From contig JAZNQO010000003.1 in the NCBI GenBank assembly GCA_045590215.1, forward strand, positions 1 through 37,273: a stretch of DNA of 37,273 bases, in the 5' to 3' direction. Below are positions 8,274 through 14,618 of the stretch, piece after piece. How positions within the stretch are numbered: position 1 is the first letter of the stretch; each line of letters begins with the position of its first letter. Source of the stretch: RUG563 sp045590215 (lineage in GTDB: Bacteria; Bacillota; Clostridia; Christensenellales; Aristaeellaceae). The notes beneath the pieces were generated by a model, which worked only from the letters and a program-made list of their open reading frames with translations, had not been told where the DNA came from and did not search any database. The translations under genes and the position numbers were made by a program.

Positions 8274-9071
8274 ATGAGCGTTCTGCGAGTGGAAAAGACG
8301 GGGAACGGCCGTCAGGTGTGCTGGCTAGCCATGGCAGATATTCACCCCAATGACCATCAGCCCCGGCAGCATTTTGATGATGTTGCGCTGATGGAGCTGG
8401 CATCCTCCATCAGAAAGCACGGCCTTTTGCAGCCCATCACCGTCCGGTGTACAGGCAAGGGCTATGAAATCGTGATGGGGGAAAGACGGTTCCGGGCGTG
8501 CCGGATGCTGGGCTATACCCATATAGATGCTTTTGTTTTGCCTATCAGCCAGGACGAAAGTGCCATCCTTGCGCTGATTGAAAATATTCAGAGGGAAAAT
8601 CTGCACTATTTTGAGGAAGCGGAAGCCTATGCGGCATTATTGGATAAGGGCATGAGCCGGGAAGAGCTGGCAAGGCAGCTGGGCAAAAGCCCGTCAGCGG
8701 TTGCCAATAAGCTACGGCTGATGAAGCTGGATCAACCCCTTCGGGAACTTTTGACGGAGGAAGGCTTATCCGAGCGGCATGCAAGAGCCCTGCTCTCCCT
8801 GCCGGACAGCGAAGGGCGTATGCGCATTGCACGGCAGGCAGCCGTGAAGCAATGGACGGTTCGCCAGACGGAGGAAATGGTTTTGAAAGCCCAGCAGCGG
8901 CTGCCTGTGCCGCCCCAAGGTAGGCGGGTCATTTCCCTTGTTCGGGATCAGCGGCTGTATGTGAACGCTATCCGCAGCATCGTCAGGCAAATGGAAGAAA
9001 GCGGCTTGCCTGCCCGGATGGACGTGCAAAACAATGGCCAGGAAACGGACATCCATATCCGGATGGGGTGA
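8274..9071 (+). CDS. ParB/Noc-family chromosome partition protein
   Basis: 265 residues. Residues about 18-105 form the ParB nuclease-like CTP-binding domain with PRQHFDD, GLLQPITVR, the GERRFRA box (around 73-79) and ALIENIQRENL. A helix-turn-helix follows (MSREELARQLGKSPSAVANKLRLMKL, about 122-147, quoted in two parts in families). The C-terminal dimer domain has RDQRLYVNAIRSIVRQM. ParB slides on DNA as a CTP-dependent clamp from parS sites; Noc is a paralogue that protects the nucleoid from division. Position right after rsmG suggests Noc or ParB; no parA follows, and I see no clear Noc amphipathic N-terminus. Start is ATG with GGGAGGG upstream; the open frame before it crosses the rsmG terminator. 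Confidence 0.9.
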   Translation: MSVLRVEKTGNGRQVCWLAMADIHPNDHQPRQHFDDVALMELASSIRKHGLLQPITVRCTGKGYEIVMGERRFRACRMLGYTHIDAFVLPISQDESAILALIENIQRENLHYFEEAEAYAALLDKGMSREELARQLGKSPSAVANKLRLMKLDQPLRELLTEEGLSERHARALLSLPDSEGRMRIARQAAVKQWTVRQTEEMVLKAQQRLPVPPQGRRVISLVRDQRLYVNAIRSIVRQMEESGLPARMDVQNNGQETDIHIRMG

Positions 9072-9239
9072 GGGGTTTAGCCGGGGGTTCCCCCCGAACC
9101 TCGGGCAGGGACAAACGTCTTTGCACCCGGTAGCGGAAACAGTATATTTTTTAGATAAACGATATGCCGCTGTTGCAAGAGACACGCAGAAACATTGTGG
9201 CAGAAAACGATTGTATCTTTGCGAGTAGGCTGCGGCACC
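9072..9239. other. Intergenic DNA after the parB-like gene
   Basis: No gene is visible. It contains a G/C-rich inverted stretch right after the stop (GGGGGTTCCCCCC, about 9084-9096), a possible weak terminator, and a small TGCGGC/GCCGCA hairpin at 9231-9245 touching the repeat that follows. Confidence 0.4.
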
Positions 9240-9496
9240 GCCGCATACGGGGAAAATACGCAAAAATGGCGAAAGAGAAACAAGCTTTCTCTCTCGCCAT
9301 TTTGTGTATTTTCTTTTTGCCCGTGGCAATGTTTCTATTCGTTCCTTATAGCTCCGTGCGAAAATAACCACATAGATAATAATCGCATTTTCGCAAGGTA
9401 GGTGCAGGAAGGAACTTCCTGCCGTGGGGTACAGGGGCTGCGTAAGCCCCTGCCTCATCGAACAGGGGAGGAGCAGTCCCCTGTTCGGAATCCCCT
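9240..9496. repeat. Composite intergenic hairpin repeat, copy 2
   Basis: Second copy of the element at 1-255, complete here. The long hairpin 9240-9327 has outer arms GCCGC/GTGGC and GGG/CCC, then AAAATAC-CAAAA-TGGCGA-AGAGAAA pairing with the right arm, with one A/C mismatch and one bulge. The variable middle again ends in TTTTCGCAAG, then follow three hairpins: GCAGGAA/TTCCTGC (about 9402-9420), CAGGGGCT/AGCCCCTG and CAGGGGA/TCCCCTG. The first of these differs in sequence from copy 1 yet still pairs. It sits between two converging genes. Confidence 0.8.
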
Positions 9497-9500
9497 ACGT

Positions 9501-10670
9501 TTATTTCCCTAACAGTTCCAGATTCTTTGCAATCAGGGCGCAACGCTGCTTCACGCAGTCCACGCTGCGCAGGGCATCTTCGGGGGTATTGAGGCAGTAA
9601 TCCACCATTTTTTCCACCGTGGTTTCGGCCACGTGCAGCCGGGTATCGGAGGCGGCATAGTAAATCAGCAGGCGGCCATTTTCATTGACGGCGGCACCGT
9701 TGGTGAAGGTGACGTTGGACACATCGCCCACTCTCTCCCAGCCCTTGGGGCCGATGAGGAAGCCGCCGGGCTCATGGGTGACCACCCACGGCTTTTCCAG
9801 ATCTGTCATGAAGCAGTAAATCACATAGCGCAGGCCAGCGGCGGTATTGCGCACGCCGTGGGCGATGTGCAGCCAGCCTGCGTCCGTTTTGATGGGGGTA
9901 GCACCGGCACCGTTCTTGGCTTCGGTGATGGTGTGATATTTGCGGATGGAGGTCATCACTTCTTCGTCGATGACGGCCTTGGTGATATCTTCGCACAGGC
10001 CAAACCCGATACCGCTGCCGCTGCCCGTTTCAATGAAGCCGTCCATGGGACGGGTGTAGAAAGCGTATTTGCCGTTCACAAAGGTGGGATGGAGGCAGAC
10101 GTTGCGCTGCTGGGGGGAGCGCAGGGTGACGAGGTTGGGCAGGCGTTCCCACGTTTTCAGGTCTTTCGTGCGCACGATACCGGCGGCAGCCACGGCGGCA
10201 GAAAGGTCGGCATTTGTTTCGTCCTTGCTTTCGGAGCAGAAAACGCCGTAAATCCAGCCGTCTTCGTGCTGGGTGAGGCGCATATCATAGACGTTGGTTT
10301 CATCTTCGCAGGTGTCGGGCAGCAGGATAGGATAATCCCAGAAGCGGAAGTTATCCACGCCGTTATCGCTTTCCGCCACGGCGAAGAAGGATTTACGGTC
10401 GCTGCCTTCCAGACGAGCCACCACATAATATTTACCGTTCAGGTAAATAGCCCCGGCGTTAAAGGCGGCGTTGACCCCCAGCCGTTCCATGAAATGAGGG
10501 TTGGTTTCGGCGTTCAGGTCATACTTCCAGAAAAGGGGAATATGCTCCCTTGTCAGAACCGGATACTGATAGCGGTCATAGATGCCGTTATAGTCGTCCG
10601 CCACAACGTTTTTTCTGGTAAGCAGGGCTTCCTGTTTTCGGAGCAGTTCTTCATACTTGGGATGAATCAT
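9501..10670 (-). CDS. GH130 family glycoside phosphorylase, probably 4-O-beta-D-mannosyl-D-glucose phosphorylase
   Basis: 389 residues, the length of GH130 subfamily 1. Characteristic segments are GIYDRYQYPVLT, PLFWKYDLN, GVNAAFNAGAI, LEGSDRKSFFAVAES, NFRFWDYP and NVYDMRLTQHEDG. Asp129 in NVYDMRL matches the proposed proton donor of the family. Members split mannosyl-beta-1,4-glucose with phosphate to mannose-1-phosphate and glucose, the last step of beta-mannan breakdown in gut bacteria. The ATG overlaps the nth stop (ATGA) with AGGAGG 7 nt upstream, so it is coupled to nth. No mannan hydrolase, epimerase or sugar transporter is near, which is unusual for this enzyme. Subfamily assignment is from remembered sequence patterns. 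Confidence 0.88.
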   Translation of the reverse strand: MIHPKYEELLRKQEALLTRKNVVADDYNGIYDRYQYPVLTREHIPLFWKYDLNAETNPHFMERLGVNAAFNAGAIYLNGKYYVVARLEGSDRKSFFAVAESDNGVDNFRFWDYPILLPDTCEDETNVYDMRLTQHEDGWIYGVFCSESKDETNADLSAAVAAAGIVRTKDLKTWERLPNLVTLRSPQQRNVCLHPTFVNGKYAFYTRPMDGFIETGSGSGIGFGLCEDITKAVIDEEVMTSIRKYHTITEAKNGAGATPIKTDAGWLHIAHGVRNTAAGLRYVIYCFMTDLEKPWVVTHEPGGFLIGPKGWERVGDVSNVTFTNGAAVNENGRLLIYYAASDTRLHVAETTVEKMVDYCLNTPEDALRSVDCVKQRCALIAKNLELLGK

Positions 10671-11341
10671 GGTTGCGCCTCCTTGCGTTTTTTTCGGGCA
10701 TCCTGTTTGGGGTGAATCATGGTGGTGTTATGGGCAAGGCACAAGTCTTTCAGGGCGCAGTTTTCGCAATCCGGCTTCTGGGAATGGCAAACCCGGCGGC
10801 CGTGATAGAGCATCCAGTGGTGGGCATCGCTCCATTTTTCCATGGGGATGGCATCCATCAATTGCTTTTCCGTTTCCTCCGGGGTGAGGGCGGAAGAAAG
10901 CCCCAGCCGATTGGAAACCCGTAGCACATGGGTGTCCACCGGGATGGCCGGGAGATGAAAGGCAAAGGCACGCACCACATTAGCCGTCTTCCTCCCCACG
11001 CCGGGGAGAGCCACCAGGCTTTCCATATCCTGCGGCACTTGGCCCTCGTGCTTTTCCACCATCATTCGGCTGGCCAGCACGATGTTTTTTGCTTTTGCGG
11101 AAAAGCCGCAGCTTTTCACATAGGGGTAGATGATCTCCGGCTCCGCTTTGGCCATGGCAAAGGCGTCCGGGTAATCCCGGAAAAGAGCAGGCGTTACCTG
11201 ATTGACTCTCTCATCTGTGCACTGGGCGGCAAGGATGGTGGAAATCAAAAGCTCAAAGGCATTTTGGTAATGCAAAGCAGGCTGCATATCGGGATACATT
11301 TCCTGCAGCATATCCAAAATGGCTTGCTTTTTAATTTCCAT
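10667..11341 (-). CDS. nth: Endonuclease III
   Basis: 224 residues. The helix-hairpin-helix LPGVGRKTANVV carries the catalytic Lys118, Asp136 lies in VDTHVLRVSNRLG, and the iron-sulfur loop has Cys185, 192, 195 and 201 with the standard 6-2-5 spacing. It removes oxidised pyrimidines and cuts at abasic sites in base excision repair. AGGAG lies 7 nt before the ATG. It starts 12 nt after the folT stop and its own stop overlaps the GH130 start. A 20-residue basic tail follows the cluster. Within it, the sequence ATGATTCACCCCAA nearly repeats the start of the next gene. Confidence 0.97.
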   Translation of the reverse strand: MEIKKQAILDMLQEMYPDMQPALHYQNAFELLISTILAAQCTDERVNQVTPALFRDYPDAFAMAKAEPEIIYPYVKSCGFSAKAKNIVLASRMMVEKHEGQVPQDMESLVALPGVGRKTANVVRAFAFHLPAIPVDTHVLRVSNRLGLSSALTPEETEKQLMDAIPMEKWSDAHHWMLYHGRRVCHSQKPDCENCALKDLCLAHNTTMIHPKQDARKKRKEAQP

Positions 11342-11353
11342 GAAAAAGCTCCT

Positions 11354-11890
11354 TTAATCCTGCAAGGCGATGGAAGCCGGCAGCTTCACCTTTTTCAGCC
11401 CCAGCAGGGTGAGATAGGTCAGAATGATATTGGCAGGCACTTCAATCAGATAATTGGGGGCACGCATAACCACCCAGCCCCAATAGCTGCGGCCGTTGGA
11501 GGAATAGAGGATGCTCAGCCACAGGGAATTGAGGAAAAGATTGATGACCGCCAGAGAGAGGGTAACGGCAATGATGCAGCGGATGATGGAGGGCTTTTTG
11601 CGATGCAGCAAAAGGCCGCACACCAGCCCCACCAGCACATTGGTCAAGGTAAAGCCGGGGAAATAGGCACCCTGCGGAAAAAGCAGGGAACCCAGCAGAT
11701 CGCCAAGGCCGCCCACAATCATGGCAAAGGGTGCGCCCAGCAGCGCACCGGCAGCCGCAATGGGCACAAAGCCGAAGTTATACTGCTTTTCCATCAGCGG
11801 CACCTGCAGCACATTGCCCAGGATCACCTGCAAGGCCACCAGCATGGCGGCGATGGTGATTTTTTCTACATTTAACTTACTTTTTTGCAT
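11354..11890 (-). CDS. folT: ECF transporter substrate-binding (S) component, folate type
   Basis: 178 residues with about six hydrophobic segments, the form of ECF S components. The segments ITIAAMLVALQVILG, FGFVPIAAAGALLGAPFA, GLGDLLGSLLFPQGAYFPGFT and the C-terminal membrane helices fit the folate-family S component. It would bind folates in the membrane and work with a shared EcfA-A'-T module not seen here. The upstream THF riboswitch strongly supports folate as substrate. The ATG at 11890 has AGGAGG (11900-11905) 9 nt upstream, buried in a hairpin of the leader. nth follows 12 nt downstream. Confidence 0.9.
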   Translation of the reverse strand: MQKSKLNVEKITIAAMLVALQVILGNVLQVPLMEKQYNFGFVPIAAAGALLGAPFAMIVGGLGDLLGSLLFPQGAYFPGFTLTNVLVGLVCGLLLHRKKPSIIRCIIAVTLSLAVINLFLNSLWLSILYSSNGRSYWGWVVMRAPNYLIEVPANIILTYLTLLGLKKVKLPASIALQD

Positions 11891-11892
11891 GA

Positions 11893-11945
11893 AAAACTGC
11901 CTCCTGTCTTCATCTAAAATAGATCAGACTCGCAAGAGGCAGTTT
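11893..11945 (-). promoter_or_regulatory. RBS-sequestering hairpin, expression platform of the riboswitch
   Basis: On the minus strand AAACTGCCTC (11936-11945) pairs with GAGGCAGTTT (11894-11903), which includes most of the AGGAGG ribosome site of folT. This favours control of translation. A T run of five follows, so a contribution from termination is not excluded. Confidence 0.75.
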
Positions 11946-11959
11946 GCCATCATAAGCCA

Positions 11960-12093
11960 AAGCAGCGGGATGCGCCGTCGGCACCGCGGATGGGCACTGG
12001 CTTTCCCTCATGGGAAAGCGGCAATGCCGCACCTTCGTTTCATGGCAACTCCCCGTCCATGAACACTTAACGCGCCGGCAGCTACTCTGCCTG
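11960..12093 (-). ncRNA. Tetrahydrofolate riboswitch
   Basis: The minus strand carries the conserved pieces of the THF riboswitch in order: GGCAGAGTAG, GCGCGTTAAGTG, the P3 hairpin TTCATGG/CCATGAA with GGGGAGTT in its loop, AACGAAGG, CCGCGGTG, and GCATCCCGCTGC closing P1 (GCAG/CTGC). Compared with the type I consensus the P4 arm is enlarged: GGTGC pairs with GTGCC and encloses two hairpins, GGCATTGCC and CTTTCCC/GGGAAAG. It lies between a promoter and the ribosome-site hairpin of folT. Folate binding would be expected to lower expression of folT, nth and the GH130 gene. Confidence 0.9.
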
Positions 12094-12108
12094 ATACGAA
12101 TCATATAT

Positions 12109-12137
12109 ATTTTACCCTGCTTTCAGGGAAAAAGCAA
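12109..12137 (-). promoter_or_regulatory. Promoter of the folT-nth-GH130 operon
   Basis: TTGCTT (12132-12137) and TAAAAT (12109-12114) on the minus strand, spacer 17 nt. Transcription would begin near 12102, just before the riboswitch. Confidence 0.7.
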
Positions 12138-12152
12138 GGGGTTTCATTGTTT

Positions 12153-13385
12153 TCAGTCCACCAGTGTGGCGAAATAATCCTTCGGGGTTTCGGCACGGCG
12201 AATCATGCGGAAGGAACCGTCCTGCTGCAGCAGGATTTCCGCACTGCGCAGCCGCCCGTTATACTGATAGCCCATGCAATGGCCGTGGGCACCGGTATCG
12301 TGAATCACCATCAGATCGCCGATTGCGATTTCCGGCAGCATCCGGTCGATGGCGAATTTATCGTTGTTTTCGCACAGGCAGCCGGTCACATCGTAGAGGG
12401 TGGTTTCTTCCGCATCGCGCTTGCCGCAGATGTGGATGTGGTGATATGCTCCGTACATGGCCGGGCGCATCAGATTGGCAGCGCAGGCATCCACGCCGAT
12501 ATAGTGCTTATGGATGTTCTTTTCGTGGATGACCCTTGTCACCAGCCAGCCGTTGGGGCCTGCCATGAAGCGGCCAAGCTCCGTCTTGATTTTCACTTGG
12601 CTGTCCTTGCCCAGAACCCGGAGATATTCTTCCTTCACGGCGTTGCCGATGCGCATGATATCGGCCTTTTTCTGTTCCGGGCGGTAGGGGATACCGATGC
12701 CGCCGGAGAGGTTAACGAAGGTAAATTCCAAGCCTGTCTTTTCGGAAAGCTCCTTGCCCGTTTCAAAGAGCAGGGCGGCAAGCTTGGGGTAATAGCTTTC
12801 TTCAGTGGTATTGCTCACAAGGAAAGCATGCAGGCCGAATTTCTTGGCACCAAGGGCTTTCAGCTTTTCCATGCCGGGGAGCAGCTGGCTGGGCATCCAG
12901 CCGTATTTGCTGTCGCCGGGATTGCCCATGATGGAATTATTCAATTGGAAATTGCCGCCGGGGTTGAACCGCAGGCAGATTTCTTCCGGGATACCGCCGT
13001 TTTCTTTCAGGATATCAATATCGTTGATATCATCCAGATTGACGATGGCATTTAAGCTTCTTGCATGGGCAAATTCGCAAGGGGGCATGGCGTTGGCACT
13101 GAACATAATGTTATGCCCGGAAAAGCCGGCCATCTCCGCCAATTGCAGTTCACATTCGCTGGAGCAATCCACCCCGCACCCTTCTTCCTTCAAAATGCGC
13201 AAGATATGGGGATTGGGCAGTGCTTTCACGGCGAAATATTCCATAAAGGCCGGAGCCCAGCTGAATGCGGCGTTCAGGCTGCGGGCTGTTTGACGAAGGC
13301 CTTTTTCATCATAAAGGTGGAAAGGGGTGGGGAAGGCGGCGGCGGCCTTTTCAAACACGGCATCGGAAACGGAGAAATTCGGCAT
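12153..13385 (-). CDS. lysA: Diaminopimelate decarboxylase-type PLP enzyme
   Basis: 410 residues, fold type III decarboxylase. Lys54 in EYFAVKALPNP is the expected pyridoxal phosphate lysine. NLSGGIGIPY is the phosphate-binding loop, MRPAMYGAYH the substrate arginine region, and TGCLCENNDKFA holds the active-site Cys of diaminopimelate/ornithine-type enzymes. Diaminopimelate decarboxylase makes lysine; a related decarboxylase of this family cannot be fully excluded because the sequence is a divergent form (CENND where CESGD is usual). The start is the ATG at 13385 with AAAGGA 10 nt upstream; a TTG three codons earlier is less likely. It has its own promoter, is divergent from cysE, and no lysine pathway genes adjoin. 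Confidence 0.83.
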   Translation of the reverse strand: MPNFSVSDAVFEKAAAAFPTPFHLYDEKGLRQTARSLNAAFSWAPAFMEYFAVKALPNPHILRILKEEGCGVDCSSECELQLAEMAGFSGHNIMFSANAMPPCEFAHARSLNAIVNLDDINDIDILKENGGIPEEICLRFNPGGNFQLNNSIMGNPGDSKYGWMPSQLLPGMEKLKALGAKKFGLHAFLVSNTTEESYYPKLAALLFETGKELSEKTGLEFTFVNLSGGIGIPYRPEQKKADIMRIGNAVKEEYLRVLGKDSQVKIKTELGRFMAGPNGWLVTRVIHEKNIHKHYIGVDACAANLMRPAMYGAYHHIHICGKRDAEETTLYDVTGCLCENNDKFAIDRMLPEIAIGDLMVIHDTGAHGHCMGYQYNGRLRSAEILLQQDGSFRMIRRAETPKDYFATLVD

Positions 13386-13422
13386 AATACACAAATCCTT
13401 TCATCGGCAGTGATACTGCTCC

Positions 13423-13451
13423 ATTATAAAGAAATTGGATACAATCAGCAA
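13423..13451 (-). promoter_or_regulatory. Promoter of the lysA-like gene
   Basis: TTGCTG (13446-13451) and TATAAT (13423-13428) on the minus strand with a 17-nt spacer. Confidence 0.75.
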
Positions 13452-13496
13452 CCCACCTGCGGCGGAAAGCACAATTTTAGAACATCCCGAAAAAGG

Positions 13497-13524
13497 TTGA
13501 CATTTTGGGAAACGTGCATATAAT
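13497..13524 (+). promoter_or_regulatory. Promoter of the cysE-cysS T-box transcript
   Basis: Consensus TTGACA (13497-13502) and TATAAT (13519-13524), spacer 16 nt, placed so that transcription begins about 13531 at the start of the T-box leader. Confidence 0.88.
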
Positions 13525-13530
13525 AGGTAA

Positions 13531-13753
13531 CAGGCAAGGAACGGAAAAAAAGCCTGATCCCGGCAAGGAAAGAGAGAGTGCGTCACCGGCTGTAAGCGCA
13601 CTTCCATGCCGCAGGCAGTGCCTCCGGGAGCCGCTGTGCCGAACAAAGGAGTAGGCATGGCCGCAGACGCTGCGTTACAGCGATATCCAACAAAGTAAGA
13701 GTGGATGAAATGGCAATGCGCCGTTCTCTGAAGGGAACGTGCGTTATTTTTTT
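13531..13753 (+). ncRNA. T-box riboswitch, probably tRNA-Cys responsive
   Basis: The leader shows T-box hallmarks: the AGAGAG element (about 13570), a long Stem I region, GGAGTAGGC, GCGTTACAG, and AAAGTAAGAGTGG in front of a terminator. The terminator pairs AATGCGC-CGTTCTC with GGGAACGTGCGTT (13715-13745), followed by seven T. The alternative antiterminator would use AAGAGTGG with CTCT of the same stem. Uncharged tRNA binding would favour antitermination and switch on cysE and cysS. The specifier was sought in Stem I; a TGC (Cys) triplet at 13637-13639 is a candidate but I could not fold the whole stem to prove it. The TGG box is less regular than usual. Confidence 0.82.
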
Positions 13754-13765
13754 AGGAGGGATTTC

Positions 13766-14464
13766 ATGTTTGACACCCTGAAAAGGGACTTGGACGCCGT
13801 TTTGAAGCGTGACCCGGCTGTACATTCCTGGGCGGAAGTGTTCTTTTGCTATCCCGGCTTCAAGGCCATCCGCCGTCATCGGCGTGCCCATAAGGCGTAT
13901 CTTAAAGGCCACTATTTTCTGGCACGGTGGATTTCCAGCCGCACCAAGAAAAAAACCGGCATCGAAATTCACCCCGGTGCCACCATCGGCGATGGCTTGT
14001 TCATTGACCATGGTGCAGGGGTGGTTATCGGCGAAACCACGGTGATCGGCAAAAACGTGACCCTCTATCAGGGCGTCACGCTGGGCGGCACCGGCAAGGA
14101 TACCGGCAAGCGTCACCCCACCCTCGGCGACGAAGTGGTGGTGGGCGCAGGCGCAAAGGTGCTGGGGCCTATCACCCTTGGCAATCATGTGAAGGTGGGC
14201 GCAGGGGCTATTGTGCTCAAAGATGTGCCCGACCAGTGTACGGTGGTGGGCAACCCCGGCCGCATCGTGCGAGGGCCTGCCCGCCCGGCCATTGACCTAA
14301 ACCACGGCGATTTGCCCGACCCCATGCTGGACAAAATGCAGCAGCTCTATAAGCGGCTCAGCCAATTGGAAAAGGTGCTCACCGAGCATGCCATCAAGGT
14401 TGGCTGTGCAAGCTGCCCTGTGGAAGATTGTCCCAGCAGGGATAAGGGCGAGATGGTGGTGTGA
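13766..14464 (+). CDS. cysE: Serine O-acetyltransferase
   Basis: 232 residues. A short alpha-helical N-terminus (to about 65) is followed by the left-handed beta-helix of hexapeptide repeats: IEIHPGATIGDGLFIDHG, VVIGETTVIG, TLYQGVTLGGTGKD and KRHPTLGDEVVVGAGA. The catalytic His and Asp of the family lie in IDHGAG and the HPT stretch. It makes O-acetylserine from serine and acetyl-CoA, the first step of cysteine synthesis. It starts directly after the T-box terminator with AGGAGGG 5 nt upstream. The C-terminus has an unusual Cys-rich end (CASCPVEDCPS). cysS follows 154 nt later on the same strand. Confidence 0.96.
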   Translation: MFDTLKRDLDAVLKRDPAVHSWAEVFFCYPGFKAIRRHRRAHKAYLKGHYFLARWISSRTKKKTGIEIHPGATIGDGLFIDHGAGVVIGETTVIGKNVTLYQGVTLGGTGKDTGKRHPTLGDEVVVGAGAKVLGPITLGNHVKVGAGAIVLKDVPDQCTVVGNPGRIVRGPARPAIDLNHGDLPDPMLDKMQQLYKRLSQLEKVLTEHAIKVGCASCPVEDCPSRDKGEMVV

Positions 14465-14470
14465 TTTTTC

Positions 14471-14510
14471 CGGGAAGAGGATTCTTTTCGGAAAAAGAAT
14501 CCCCCTCCCG
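14471..14510. repeat. CGGGA hairpin, copy 1
   Basis: A long hairpin just after cysE: left arm from CGGGAAGAGGATTCTTTT, loop CGG, right arm AAAAAGAATCC ending in CCTCCCG. Related hairpins occur at 32861-32898 and 32995-33035. It may act as an RNA processing or partial termination point between cysE and cysS. Confidence 0.6.
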
Positions 14511-14618
14511 TACCCCTGAAAACCATCCTTTGGGGATAATCATTCAAAATGTATCAGATAGAGCGGATAGAAGTTTAGAAAAGACACTACATCCCTTACA
14601 TACAACAGGAGGTTTATC

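Noticed and set aside
8100..9240. parS site near the ParB-like gene
   Set aside because: No TGTTTCACGTGAAACA-like palindrome was found by eye in this part of the window.
1..9496. CRISPR array or insertion sequence explanation for the repeats at 1-255 and 9240-9496
   Set aside because: Copies are far apart with no regular spacers, no cas genes, no transposase and no clear terminal inverted repeats with target duplications.
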